A stretch of 64,000 nucleotides of DNA from Arenimonas maotaiensis (GTDB lineage Bacteria > Pseudomonadota > Gammaproteobacteria > Xanthomonadales > Xanthomonadaceae). The notes beneath the pieces are model-generated. The model had not been told where the DNA came from. It saw nothing but the letters and a program-made list of their open reading frames with translations, and did no database searches. Made by a program: the position numbers and the translations under genes. Of this stretch, positions 51,398-60,189 are shown piece after piece. Each line of letters begins with the position of its first letter. Position 1 is the stretch's first letter. Location: contig NZ_BMFO01000001.1 in the NCBI RefSeq assembly GCF_014638745.1, forward strand, positions 124,001 to 188,000. Direction: 5' to 3'.

Positions 51398-54300
51398 TTA
51401 GGCCACGCCGGCCAGTCGGGTGGCTTCGGCCAGGTCGACCGAGACCATGCGGCTGACGCCCGGCTCGCGCATGGTCACGCCCGACAGCTGCTTGGCCGAT
51501 TCCATGGTGGCCTTGTTGTGGGTCACGAACAGGAACTGCACCGACTCGCTCATTTCCGTCACCATGCTGCTGAAGCGGCCGACGTTGGCCTCGTCGAGCG
51601 GCGCGTCGACTTCATCGAGCAGGCAGAACGGCGACGGGTTGAGCTTGAAGATGGCGAACACCAGCGAGACCGCGGTCAGCGCCTTTTCGCCGCCGGACAG
51701 CAGCGTGATGTTCGACACGCGCTTGCCGGGCGGACGCGCCATGATCGCGACGCCGGTGTCGAGCAGGTCCTCGCCGGTCAGCTCCAGATACGCGTGGCCG
51801 CCGCCGAACAGGCGCGGGAACAGGTCCTGCACGCCGGCGTTGACGCGGTCGAAGGTCTCCTTGAAGCGGCCGCGGGTCTCGCGGTCGATCTTGCGGATGG
51901 CCTCCTCCAGCGTTTCCAGCGCCTGGGTCAGGTCGGCGTTCTGGGCGTCGAGATAGGTCTTGCGCTCGCTTTGTTCGCCGTACTCCTGGATCGCGGCCAG
52001 GTTGACCGGCTCCAGCCGGCGCATCTTGTTGTCGATGTCGAGCAGGTTCTTGGCCCAGAGCTCGGGATTGAATTCCTCGCCCAGGTTTTCCAGCACGTGC
52101 TCGATGCTGCCGCCGGCCTGCTCGATGGCGGTCTTCAGCTGCTCGGCGCGCAGGGCCACCGCCTGTTCGTGCAGGCGCACGCCGGTGATCTTCTCGCGCT
52201 GCGCCAGGGCCTGGCTGTCGGCGCTCTGGCGTTGCTGCTCGTAGCGGCGCAGTTCCTGCTCGACGCCATCGAGCGCGGAGCGCGCCGAGGACAGCTCGCG
52301 CTCGAACAGCACGCGCTGGTCGAGCACGCGTTGGCGTTCGGCGGCCAATTGCTCGATCGGGCTGTCGCCGTGCTTGAGCTGTTCGGCCAATTCGGTGCTG
52401 CGCGCGACCAGCTGCACGCGCTGCTGGTGCAGGCGTTCGATCGACTGTTGCAGGCCGGCGGCGGCGGTCCGGTGCGACTGCGCCGCCAAGGCCAGTTGGT
52501 GGCTGGCGTCGGCGTGCTCGCGCTGCTGCTGGCGGGCCTCGTCGCGCGCCTGGCCGAGCGTGCGGCGCTGTTCGTCCAGCGCCTGGCGTTGGCGCTCCAG
52601 CTCGCCCATGCCGTCGGCCGCCTGCTGCAGGCGAACACGCGCCTCGCGCACCTGCACTTGCGCTTCATCCAAGGTCTGCGCGGCATTGCGCAGCTCGCCG
52701 TCGATCAACGCGATGCGGCTCTGCGCCGACTGCAGCTTGCCCTGCACGCCCTGGATCTGGCCGGACAGTTCGGACACGCCGCGGTGCGCCAGATACAGGC
52801 TGCGCTGCGCGTCTTCACGGGTCTGCTCGGCCTGCAACAGCCGGTCCTTGAGCGCGGCCAGATCGGCCTGCACGCGTTTTTCGTCCTCGGCCAAGCGCTC
52901 GATGTCGGCGCGGGTGGCCTTGATCTCGGCTTCGCGGCGCAGACTGCCCTGTTGGGCGTGGCCGGAGCGCAGCACGCGCACGAAACCCTTCGACAGCCAC
53001 TCGCCCTGCGGGGTGATGACCGATTCGTGCTCGGCCAGACCGGCCAGACGGTTACGGGCGGCGGCCAGATCGGGCGCGGTATGCACGCGGCTCAGGTAGA
53101 TGCGGATGGCGTCCGGGCCCTGGATGCGCGCGGCCAGCGTACCGTCGGGGAAGCCGCGACCGCTGCGGGTCTGGTCGATCAGCGCCAGATGGCCTTGATT
53201 GACTTCGGCGACATGCGCCAGCAAGGCGTCGCTGTCGTCGACCGCGACCGCCTCCAGCAAGGCGCCCAGCGCGGTTTCCACCGCGAACTCCCAGCCGGCC
53301 TCGACCTCGAGCATCTCACCCAGACGCGACTGGCCCGCGAGCCCTTGGCGTCCCAGCCAGTCCTTGGTCTGCTTGTCTTCCTGGCCGAGGGCGGCGTGCT
53401 GTAGCGCTTCCAGCGAGGCCAGACGGCCGCGCGCCGATTCGGACTGTTTGCGGATTTCCGACAGCTCGTTCTGTTTCTGGCGCTGCTCCTCCACCAGGGC
53501 CTGCTGTCCGGCCTTGCGTTCCTCCAGCTCGGCGGCGAGGCGGTCGAGGCTTTCACGTTGGGTGGCGTGCTCGGCTTCCATGGCCTGCAGACCGGCTTGG
53601 ATCGCGTCCGGATCGAGGCTGGTGCGCTCGGCCTGCAACGCTTCGCTGCGCCGGCTGAGTTCGAGGTTCTGCTTCTCGAGGTATTCGATCTTGGTGCGCT
53701 CGACCTCGGCCCAACGCGTGGCTTCGGCCTGCGCCTTCAGGCAGGCGTCCCACTTCTGCTGCCATTCCTGCAGGTCGTGCTCGGCCTGGCGCAGCGCCGC
53801 CAACTTGCCGTCCTGCTCGGACTGCAGCGCGGCCAGTTTCGGCTCCAGCGCGGCGATCTCGGCCTGCACGGCGTCGAGCTTGGCCTGATCCTCGCCCAGA
53901 TGGCTCTCGATCTGCGCGAAGGCCTGGTCGGCTTCGGCGCGGGCGGTCTCCAGGCGCTGCTTGAGTTCACGCTGGTGCTGGATCTGCTGTTCGATGCGCG
54001 CCAGCTCGCCGCTGACGCGGTAGCCTTCGGCCTGCACCTTGGCCAGCGCCTCGGCGGCCTCGGTCTGCTGGCTGCGGCATTGCTCGATCTGCGCTTCGGC
54101 GTGGCGCTGCTCGGCCAGCAGCTTCTGCAGCTGCAGCTCGCCGTCGCGCAGGGCTTCCTGGTGCTTGTGCAGCTCGATGCCGAGCTGGCGGTAGTCCATG
54201 GCCTTCAGCTGGGCGTCCTTCTCGGCGCGCTCGGCCTGCAGCTGCTGGTATTGCTCGGCGGCGCGCGCCTGCTTCTTCAGGTGCTCGAGCTGTTTGTCGA

Positions 54301-54901
54301 TCTCCTCGCGCAGGTCGTTCAGGCGGTCGAGGTTCTCGCGCGTGCTCTTGATGCGTGACTCGGTTTCCTTGCGGCGCTCCTTGTACTTGGAGATGCCGGC
54401 GGCTTCCTCCAGATACACGCGCAGCTCCTCGGGCTTGGCCTCGATGATCTGGCCGATCATGCCCTGCTCGATGATCGAGTAGCTGCGCGGGCCCAGGCCG
54501 GTGCCCAGGAACAGGTCGGTGATGTCGCGCCGGCGGCAGCGCGAGCCGTTGAGGTAGTAGTTGGATTGGCCGTCGCGGCTGACCGAACGCTTGACCGAGA
54601 TCTCGCTGAAGCGCGCGAACTCGCCGCCGATCTTGCCTTCGCTGTTGTCGAAGATCAGCTCGACGGTGGCTTGGCTGACCGGCTTGCGGGTCGAGGAGCC
54701 GGAGAAGATGACATCGGTCAGCGCGTCGCCGCGCAGGCGCGAGGCCGAGCTTTCGCCCATCACCCAGCGGATGGCGTCGATGATGTTGGACTTGCCGCAG
54801 CCGTTCGGCCCGACGATGCCGGTCATGTTCGTGGGCAGATGGAAAACCGTGGGGTCGACGAAGGACTTGAAGCCGGACAGTTTGATGGTCGAAAGGCGCA
54901 T
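51398..54901 (-). CDS. smc: chromosome segregation SMC protein
   Basis: Ring-forming ATPase for chromosome condensation and segregation. 1167 residues from the ATG of MRLSTIKLSGFKSF: Walker A GPNGCGKSN (31-39), a long coiled coil, a hinge near the middle (LLAHVAEVNQGHLALIDQ region), second coiled coil, then signature LLSGGEKALTA and Walker B LLDEVDAPLDE. The longer open frame would add 24 low-complexity residues. ScpA and ScpB are not encoded nearby. First gene of smc-zipA-ligA-epmA. Confidence 0.95.
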   Translation of the reverse strand: MRLSTIKLSGFKSFVDPTVFHLPTNMTGIVGPNGCGKSNIIDAIRWVMGESSASRLRGDALTDVIFSGSSTRKPVSQATVELIFDNSEGKIGGEFARFSEISVKRSVSRDGQSNYYLNGSRCRRRDITDLFLGTGLGPRSYSIIEQGMIGQIIEAKPEELRVYLEEAAGISKYKERRKETESRIKSTRENLDRLNDLREEIDKQLEHLKKQARAAEQYQQLQAERAEKDAQLKAMDYRQLGIELHKHQEALRDGELQLQKLLAEQRHAEAQIEQCRSQQTEAAEALAKVQAEGYRVSGELARIEQQIQHQRELKQRLETARAEADQAFAQIESHLGEDQAKLDAVQAEIAALEPKLAALQSEQDGKLAALRQAEHDLQEWQQKWDACLKAQAEATRWAEVERTKIEYLEKQNLELSRRSEALQAERTSLDPDAIQAGLQAMEAEHATQRESLDRLAAELEERKAGQQALVEEQRQKQNELSEIRKQSESARGRLASLEALQHAALGQEDKQTKDWLGRQGLAGQSRLGEMLEVEAGWEFAVETALGALLEAVAVDDSDALLAHVAEVNQGHLALIDQTRSGRGFPDGTLAARIQGPDAIRIYLSRVHTAPDLAAARNRLAGLAEHESVITPQGEWLSKGFVRVLRSGHAQQGSLRREAEIKATRADIERLAEDEKRVQADLAALKDRLLQAEQTREDAQRSLYLAHRGVSELSGQIQGVQGKLQSAQSRIALIDGELRNAAQTLDEAQVQVREARVRLQQAADGMGELERQRQALDEQRRTLGQARDEARQQQREHADASHQLALAAQSHRTAAAGLQQSIERLHQQRVQLVARSTELAEQLKHGDSPIEQLAAERQRVLDQRVLFERELSSARSALDGVEQELRRYEQQRQSADSQALAQREKITGVRLHEQAVALRAEQLKTAIEQAGGSIEHVLENLGEEFNPELWAKNLLDIDNKMRRLEPVNLAAIQEYGEQSERKTYLDAQNADLTQALETLEEAIRKIDRETRGRFKETFDRVNAGVQDLFPRLFGGGHAYLELTGEDLLDTGVAIMARPPGKRVSNITLLSGGEKALTAVSLVFAIFKLNPSPFCLLDEVDAPLDEANVGRFSSMVTEMSESVQFLFVTHNKATMESAKQLSGVTMREPGVSRMVSVDLAEATRLAGVA

Positions 54902-54979
54902 GGATGTGGTTTTCGGTCTTCGCTCAAGGCGCGACGGAACGGGTTCCGCGGCGGGGCTGGAATTCTCCCTCAATACCGG

Positions 54980-55010
54980 CGATAAGTTTATGATTTATAT
55001 ATGCTTATCG
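54980..55010. promoter_or_regulatory. AT-rich inverted repeat upstream of smc
   Basis: CGATAAG (54980-54986) and CTTATCG (55004-55010) are perfect 7-bp arms around a 17-base AT-only-rich core (TTTATGATTTATATATG), 80-110 bases before smc in a gap of 191 bases. Spacing and symmetry suit a dimeric regulator, and the core may hold the smc -10. Confidence 0.45.
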
Positions 55011-55092
55011 GCAAAATGAGGACGCAATTGACAGTATAGCGCGTACGGCCGGCGGGGGCGATAGGAAATTACGCTTTTTTGCCGGAAACGCG

Positions 55093-55368
55093 CTAGGCGC
55101 CGGCCTCGGCCGGGGTCTTGGCGACGATGGCCAAGGCGTGCACGTCGGTGTCCATCAGTGCGCCCATGGCGGCATAGACCCGCTTGTGGCGCTGGATCGG
55201 CGACAGGCCATCGAAGGCCGCGGACACGATGCTGACGCTGAAATGCCCGCGGCCGTCGCGGGCGCCGGCATGTCCGGCGTGCTTGGCGCTGTCATCGCGG
55301 ATGTCCAACCGGACCGGCTGCAATGCCGTCAAAGCCTCGCGGATGCGTTCGACGCGATCGGCGCTCAC
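55093..55368 (-). CDS. BolA-family protein
   Basis: 91 residues with the BolA alpha/beta fold motifs: RIREALTALQPVRLDIRDDSAKHAGHAG, FSVSIVSAAFDGLSPIQRHKRVYAAMG and a C-terminal VHALAIVAKTP strand. The HAGH histidines and conserved HKRVYAAL-like His are the positions that bind shared Fe-S clusters with monothiol glutaredoxins. It overlaps yciI by four bases (ATGA). Could be BolA or the related IbaG; the length suits either. Confidence 0.88.
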   Translation of the reverse strand: MSADRVERIREALTALQPVRLDIRDDSAKHAGHAGARDGRGHFSVSIVSAAFDGLSPIQRHKRVYAAMGALMDTDVHALAIVAKTPAEAGA

Positions 55369-55664
55369 GGCAGCACCGGCTTGAACGGCAGGATTTCGAC
55401 GCTGCGGTACACGCCGGCGGCGATGTATGGATCGGCATCAGCCCAGGTTTTGGCTTCATCCAAGGACGGGAACTCGACCACCAGCAGGCTGCCGCTGAAA
55501 CCGGCCTCGCCGGGATTTTCGCTGTCGATGGCCGGCATCGGGCCGGCGAGCTTCAGCCGGCCGTGCCCGAGCAGTTCCTGCAGGCGCGCCAGATGAGCGG
55601 GCCGGGCCGCCAGGCGTTGCGCCAAGGTACCCGGGTTATCCCTGGCCAAAACGATGTACCACAT
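55365..55664 (-). CDS. YciI family protein
   Basis: 99-residue dimeric alpha/beta protein of the YciI family (WYIVLARDNPGTLAQRLAARPAHLARLQELL, GPMPA, ADPYIAAGVYRSVEILPF). The conserved His-Asp pair of the family is visible as RPAHL and ADPY. Function unresolved in the family. Its ATG comes straight after the terminator-like hairpin of the cold-shock gene with no Shine-Dalgarno sequence, which is odd. BolA follows in the same unit. Confidence 0.87.
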   Translation of the reverse strand: MWYIVLARDNPGTLAQRLAARPAHLARLQELLGHGRLKLAGPMPAIDSENPGEAGFSGSLLVVEFPSLDEAKTWADADPYIAAGVYRSVEILPFKPVLP

Positions 55665-55694
55665 GGGGAAAAGGACGGCGGCTTGCGCCGCCGT
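55665..55694 (-). terminator. terminator of the cold-shock gene, abutting the yciI start codon
   Basis: On the minus strand an 8-bp stem (ACGGCGGC/GCCGCCGT) with a 4-base loop is followed by CCTTTTCCCC. It begins 5 bases after the cold-shock stop and its T-run ends at the yciI ATG, so it either terminates the csp transcript or forms a 5' structure for yciI. Confidence 0.65.
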
Positions 55695-55699
55695 ACCGA

Positions 55700-55903
55700 T
55701 CAGGCGCCGACGACGTTGGCGGCCTGCTTGCCTTTCGGACCCTGCACCACGTCGAAAGTGACGCGCTGGCCTTCCTTCAGCGAGCGGAAGCCCTCGGAGG
55801 CGATGGCCGAAAAATGCACGAAAATGTCCTCGCTGCCGTCTTCCGGCGCGATGAAACCGAAACCCTTGGCGTCATTGAACCACTTGACCGTACCCACACT
55901 CAT
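55700..55903 (-). CDS. cold-shock domain protein (CspA family)
   Basis: 67-residue OB-fold RNA/DNA chaperone with RNP1 KGFGFI and RNP2 DIFVHF. I start at [10 protein letters not shown], the universal N-terminus; the longer frame adds 22 residues translated from the leader. The 75-base upstream region contains an inverted repeat. Which of the CspA-CspE paralogues it equals cannot be told. Confidence 0.95.
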   Translation of the reverse strand: MSVGTVKWFNDAKGFGFIAPEDGSEDIFVHFSAIASEGFRSLKEGQRVTFDVVQGPKGKQAANVVGA

Positions 55904-55930
55904 TGCAACACCCCGTTTGAAGATTGATTG

Positions 55931-55955
55931 TTCACCAACATGAATCGCCGGTGAA
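55931..55955. promoter_or_regulatory. inverted repeat in the cold-shock gene leader
   Basis: TTCACC (55931-55936) and GGTGAA (55950-55955) are separated by 13 bases, 28 bases upstream of the csp ATG. It could be an RNA hairpin in the 5' leader or a protein site; cold-shock genes often use structured leaders. Confidence 0.3.
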
Positions 55956-55978
55956 TCCAGAGTATGCACAAACGGCGT

Positions 55979-56746
55979 TTACTTGCCAAGTGTTTTTTCG
56001 GCGTCCAGCACGCCCCGGATAATCGGCATCAGGTGGCCGATGACCGAGTCGACGTTGGCCAGCACCTCGGCCAGTGTGATTTCGGTGTCTTGCGGATCGC
56101 AACCGGCAGCCCAATTGGCCACCACGCACAGGCTGGCGTAGTCCAAGCCGAGCTCGCGCGCCAGGCCCGCCTCCGGCATGCCGGTCATGCCGACCAGATT
56201 GCAGCCGTCGCGGCGCAGGCGGCGGATTTCGGCCTTGGTCTCCAGGCGCGGGCCTTGGGTAGCGCCGTAGCAGCCGCCGGCCACCAGCGGAATGCCGGCC
56301 GCGGCGCCGGCGGACAGGATGGCCTGCCGCAGGTCTTCGGTGTACGGATCGCCGAAATCGACGTGCAGGACCTCGGTGCCCGGCTCCTCGCACAGGGTGC
56401 TGATGCGGCCCCAGGTGTAGTCGATAAGTTGGTCCGGCACCGCCATCACGCGCGGGCCGTAAGCCTCGGTAATGCCACCGACGGTGTTCACCGCCAGCAC
56501 CCGGCGCGCACCCAGATCGTGCAGGGCCTGTAGATTGGCGCGGTAATTGACCTGATGCGGCGGCACGCCGTGCCCCTCGCCATGCCGGGCCAGAAACGCC
56601 ACGGCATGGCCATCGATGTCGGCGATGCGCACGGGGCCCGAGGGCCGGCCGTAGCGGGTATCGGCCTCCACGCTGTCGCGCCAGGTCACGCCCGGCAGAC
56701 GGTACACGCCGGTGCCGCCGATGACGGCCAATGCGATGTCGTTCAT
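55979..56746 (-). CDS. S-methyl-5'-thioinosine (or thioadenosine) phosphorylase
   Basis: 255-residue purine nucleoside phosphorylase of the MTAP/MTIP branch. Visible: AVIGGTGVYRLPG, FLARHGEGHGVPPHQVNYRANL, the catalytic-site segment GCYGATQGPRLETKAE and GMTGMPEAGLARELGL. Phosphorolysis yields 5-methylthioribose-1-phosphate, the MtnA substrate. It begins 5 bases after hpt, whose product uses hypoxanthine; that favours the thioinosine version (as in Pseudomonas) over thioadenosine, but this is inference. The open frame extends 65 residues upstream in a non-homologous shadow of hpt. Confidence 0.85.
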   Translation of the reverse strand: MNDIALAVIGGTGVYRLPGVTWRDSVEADTRYGRPSGPVRIADIDGHAVAFLARHGEGHGVPPHQVNYRANLQALHDLGARRVLAVNTVGGITEAYGPRVMAVPDQLIDYTWGRISTLCEEPGTEVLHVDFGDPYTEDLRQAILSAGAAAGIPLVAGGCYGATQGPRLETKAEIRRLRRDGCNLVGMTGMPEAGLARELGLDYASLCVVANWAAGCDPQDTEITLAEVLANVDSVIGHLMPIIRGVLDAEKTLGK

Positions 56747-56751
56747 GGCGC

Positions 56752-57294
56752 TCAATCCTTCATCGCGTAGATGCCCGGCAGATTGCGGGCGTGTTCGTTG
56801 ACGTCCATGCCGTAACCGAACACGTAGCGGTCCGGCACGGTCAGGCCGATGTAGTCGGCTATCAGGCCGGGTACGCAGCGGTCGTGCTGCTTCACCGTCA
56901 TCGCCGCGATCTTGACCTTGGTGGCGCCCTGGTCCTCGCACCAGTCGCGTACCGCCTTCAGGGTATGGCCTTCGTCCAGAATGTCATCCACCAGCAACAC
57001 CGGCCGGCCTTCGATGACGGCGCCGGGCCGGCGCAACCAAGCCAGGCCCGAACCCGTGGTGGTGCCGTGGTAACGGGTGGCGTGCACGTAGTCGAATTCG
57101 ACGTCGATGCCGAGCTGCAGCGCCAGACGCGCACCGAAGAACATGCCGCCGTTCATCAGGGTCAGGAACACCGGGAATTGGCCGTCGAAATCCTTGCGGA
57201 TCTTCTCGGCCATGCGGTCGATGGCCTGCTCCACCGCGTCCCGGTCGTACAGGCAGTCGGAAGCCGCCAGCAGCTGTTCGAAGGTATGTTTCAT
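56752..57294 (-). CDS. hpt: hypoxanthine-guanine phosphoribosyltransferase
   Basis: Purine salvage: hypoxanthine (or guanine) plus PRPP to IMP (GMP). 180 residues from the ATG of MKHTFEQLL. The PRPP motif VLLVDDILDEGHTL and the flexible-loop region FDYVHATRYHGTTTGS are clear. The start overlaps the nagZ stop (ATGA) and the phosphorylase follows 5 bases after. Together these would convert methylthioinosine to IMP and methylthioribose-1-phosphate. Confidence 0.93.
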   Translation of the reverse strand: MKHTFEQLLAASDCLYDRDAVEQAIDRMAEKIRKDFDGQFPVFLTLMNGGMFFGARLALQLGIDVEFDYVHATRYHGTTTGSGLAWLRRPGAVIEGRPVLLVDDILDEGHTLKAVRDWCEDQGATKVKIAAMTVKQHDRCVPGLIADYIGLTVPDRYVFGYGMDVNEHARNLPGIYAMKD

Positions 57295-58295
57295 CAGACA
57301 CGCTCCAACGCGTTCAGGGCCGCGCACGCGGCCAGATAACGGGAATCGCCGGGCAACGCGGCCCAGTCGAAGGCGCGCGCCGCGCGCAGCCGGTCGAGCC
57401 GGGCCAGCGGGTACTCGCGCACGGCCATCGCCTCGATGGCGTCCGGCACGCAGGCCGGCGGACAGGCCAGCACCGCGTCGCAACCGGCCGACAGATGTTT
57501 TTCGATGCGCGCGCGCACGCCGCCAACGCTTTCGGCGGCGGCCATGCCGATGTCGTCGCTGAACACCACGCCGGCGAAACCGAGGCGCTGCTTCAGCAGG
57601 GTCTGGATCCAGAACGGCGAATAGCCGGCCGGATCCGGCGCCACCTGCGGATAGCGCACATGCGCCATCATCACCGCCTCGGCGCCGGCAGCCAAGCCGG
57701 CGCGGAACGGCACCAGATCGAGGGCTTCGATGTCGGCCAAGGGCCGGTCATCGACCGCTTCGTCGAAATGGGTATCGGCCAGCACCGAGCCGTGGCCGGG
57801 GAAATGCTTGAGAGTCGCGGCCATGCCGGCCTCGCGCAGTCCGGCCACGTAGGCGGCGATGAATTCCGCCACCGTCTCCGGTTCGGCGCTGAAGGCGCGG
57901 TTACCGATGGCGAGGTTGCCGCGGCCCAGGTCGGCCACCGGCGCGAAGCTCAGGTCCAGGCCGCTGGCGATCACTTCCGCCGCCATCAGGTACGCGTGTT
58001 CTTTCGCCATGGCCAAGGCCGCCGGCAGACCGCGGCCGGCCGCGGCGCCGATGTCCTCGAGGCAAGGCAGTTTGGCGAAGCCGTCGCGGAAGCGCTGCAC
58101 GCGTCCGCCTTCCTGGTCGACGGTGATCAGCTGCGGCCGCGGCGCGCTGGCGCGGATATCGGCGCACAGGTCCTGCAACTGGGCCTTGGAGGCGAAATTG
58201 CGCGCGAACAGGATGACGCCGGCCACCGCCGGATGCTGCAGATGGCCGCGTTCTGCGGCGCTCACGGTGTGGCCTTCCAGACCGATGATCAGCAT
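57294..58295 (-). CDS. nagZ: beta-N-acetylhexosaminidase NagZ
   Basis: Cytoplasmic GH3 glucosaminidase of peptidoglycan recycling that removes N-acetylglucosamine from anhydro-muropeptides, and so affects AmpC induction in bacteria that have it. 333 residues with the GH3 catalytic loop KHFPGHGSVLADTH and the nucleophile region VVFSDDIGM. Start overlaps the CYTH gene by 7 bases. No signal peptide, as expected. Confidence 0.94.
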   Translation of the reverse strand: MLIIGLEGHTVSAAERGHLQHPAVAGVILFARNFASKAQLQDLCADIRASAPRPQLITVDQEGGRVQRFRDGFAKLPCLEDIGAAAGRGLPAALAMAKEHAYLMAAEVIASGLDLSFAPVADLGRGNLAIGNRAFSAEPETVAEFIAAYVAGLREAGMAATLKHFPGHGSVLADTHFDEAVDDRPLADIEALDLVPFRAGLAAGAEAVMMAHVRYPQVAPDPAGYSPFWIQTLLKQRLGFAGVVFSDDIGMAAAESVGGVRARIEKHLSAGCDAVLACPPACVPDAIEAMAVREYPLARLDRLRAARAFDWAALPGDSRYLAACAALNALERV

Positions 58296-58795
58296 GCTTT
58301 CTCCTCCGCCGTCCAGTGCGCGAACGGCCGGGCCGCCAACGCCAGATTGTAATACCGGCGCTCATGGGTGACTTCGCGGCCGAGCCAGGACGGCCGCTCG
58401 AACGGTTCATCGACGCGCGACAGCTCGATCTCGGCCACCACCAGGCCGGCGTTGTCGCCGCGGAATTCATCGATCTCCCACAGGTGCGCGCCGACCTGCA
58501 CCAGATGCCGGATCTTGTCGATGCGGCCGTCGCAGGACAAGGCCATCAGCGCTTCGGCATCGGCCGGCGGAATCGGGTATTCGAACTCCTGCCGGCTGGC
58601 GCCGAGCTCGCGCGACTTGATGTTGAGATTGGCCTGCTCGCCGCAGATGCGCACGCGCACCGAGCACTGCTCGCGGCCGGCGGCCAGCGCCGCGCCGTCG
58701 TTGAGATAGGCCTGGGCGATGCGCAGGGCATGGTGCGCCTGGGCGCGCCAACCGTCGCCGGCCAGCAGGAACTTGCGTTCGATCTCGATCGCCAT
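58289..58795 (-). CDS. CYTH-domain protein (triphosphatase/adenylate-cyclase class IV fold)
   Basis: 168-residue triphosphate tunnel enzyme. The ExExK signature is at the extreme N-terminus (EIERK, E4-E6-K8), with further acidic/basic tunnel strands (VRVRICGEQANLNIKSR, WEIDEFRGDNAGLVVAEIEL). Bacterial members are mostly inorganic triphosphatases or unknown; the compact length without a CHAD domain does not decide. Starts within the rlmD stop (ATGA). Confidence 0.88.
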   Translation of the reverse strand: MAIEIERKFLLAGDGWRAQAHHALRIAQAYLNDGAALAAGREQCSVRVRICGEQANLNIKSRELGASRQEFEYPIPPADAEALMALSCDGRIDKIRHLVQVGAHLWEIDEFRGDNAGLVVAEIELSRVDEPFERPSWLGREVTHERRYYNLALAARPFAHWTAEEKAC

Positions 58796-60114
58796 CAGAC
58801 GGCCTCGAACACGGCGATGGATTCGACGTGCGCGGTCTGCGGGAACATGTCCATGGCGCCCGCGGCCACCAGCCGGTAGCCGCGCTCCTGCACCAGATAG
58901 CCGGCATCGCGCGCCAGCGAGGCCGGATGGCAGGACACATACACGATGCGGCCGACGCCGCGCAGGTCGAGCTGCTTCAGCACCTCGATGGCGCCGGCCC
59001 GCGGCGGATCGAGCAGCAGCTTGCTGAAGCGCTGGCCTTTCCAGAGCTGGGCCGACAGGTCCTGGGTCAGGTCGGCGGCGAAGAATTCGGCGTTTGTCAT
59101 GCCGTTGCGTTCGGCGTTGGCCTTGGCGCGTGCCACCAAGCCGTGGTCGCCCTCCACGCCCACCACCTGCCCGGCATGCTTGGCCAGCGGCAGGGTGAAA
59201 TTACCGAGACCGCAGAACAGGTCGAGGATCACGTCGTCGGCGGTCGGCGCCAACAGCTCGATGGCCTTGTCGATCATGCGCCGGTTCAGCGCGGCGTTGA
59301 CCTGGATGAAATCGAGCGGACGGAAGGTGAAACGGATGTCTTCGCCGAGGTCGAAGCCGAGCTCGGGGTAGCCGTCGCGCAGCGGATGCAGGGTGTGTAC
59401 GCCGCCGGGCTGCAGGAAGATCTGCGCGCCGTGCGCGTCGCCGAAGGCCTGCAGCAAGGCCAGATCGTCGGCCGCCAGCGGCGCCAGATGGCGGAACACC
59501 AAGGCCACCGGGCCGTCGCCTTGGATGAACTCCACCTGCGGAATTTCGCGCTTGGCCTGCATGGCGCCAATTAATTCGGTCAGCGGCACGATCAGGGCAT
59601 CGACCGTCGGCACCACCGTGCGGCAGCCGGCCAGCTGCGCCACGAAGCGCGGATCGGTCTCGCGGAAGCCGACCAGCACCCCGCCCTTCTTCTCGACATA
59701 GCGCACCGAAAAACGGCCCTTGCGCCGATAGCCCCAGGGCTCGGACACCATCGCCGGGAGCACCGACTCCGGCTGCACATGCCCAATGCGCTGCAGGTTC
59801 TCGGTCAGCGTGCACTGCTTGGCCTCGATCTGGCGCGCCGGCGCCAGATGCTGCAGCACGCAGCCCGAACAGACGCCGAAATGCGGGCATTCCGGCACGA
59901 CGCGGTCCGGCGAGGCCTGCAGCACCTCCAGGGTCCTGGCTTCGTCGAAGTGCCGGTTGCGGCCGGTCTGCTGCGCGCGTACGCGTTCGCCCGGCAGCGC
60001 GCCGCTGACGAACACCGTCTTGCCCTCGACCCGCGCGACGCCGCGGCCGTCATGGCTCAGGTCGACGATGTCGAGCTCGTATTCGCGTTTCGCTTTGACG
60101 CCGCCTCGTGCCAC
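58795..60114 (-). CDS. rlmD: 23S rRNA (uracil-1939-C5) methyltransferase RlmD
   Basis: Fe-S-containing SAM-dependent rRNA methyltransferase. 439 residues: N-terminal TRAM domain (ELDIVDLSHDGRGVARVEGKTVF), iron-sulphur cysteines (CPHFGVCSGCVLQHL), SAM motif DLFCGLGNFTLPLA, and the catalytic Cys in YVSCHPASLARD. Translation starts at GTG; no in-frame ATG is close. First gene of the rlmD-CYTH-nagZ-hpt-phosphorylase run, divergent from the receiver-HPt gene. Confidence 0.94.
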   Translation of the reverse strand: MARGGVKAKREYELDIVDLSHDGRGVARVEGKTVFVSGALPGERVRAQQTGRNRHFDEARTLEVLQASPDRVVPECPHFGVCSGCVLQHLAPARQIEAKQCTLTENLQRIGHVQPESVLPAMVSEPWGYRRKGRFSVRYVEKKGGVLVGFRETDPRFVAQLAGCRTVVPTVDALIVPLTELIGAMQAKREIPQVEFIQGDGPVALVFRHLAPLAADDLALLQAFGDAHGAQIFLQPGGVHTLHPLRDGYPELGFDLGEDIRFTFRPLDFIQVNAALNRRMIDKAIELLAPTADDVILDLFCGLGNFTLPLAKHAGQVVGVEGDHGLVARAKANAERNGMTNAEFFAADLTQDLSAQLWKGQRFSKLLLDPPRAGAIEVLKQLDLRGVGRIVYVSCHPASLARDAGYLVQERGYRLVAAGAMDMFPQTAHVESIAVFEAV

Positions 60115-60189
60115 AATGGGATTCCCGGATGCAAAACGCTATTTTCGCAGATTATCGGCCGCGGATGGGACCGCCGGCCCGGAACCGCC

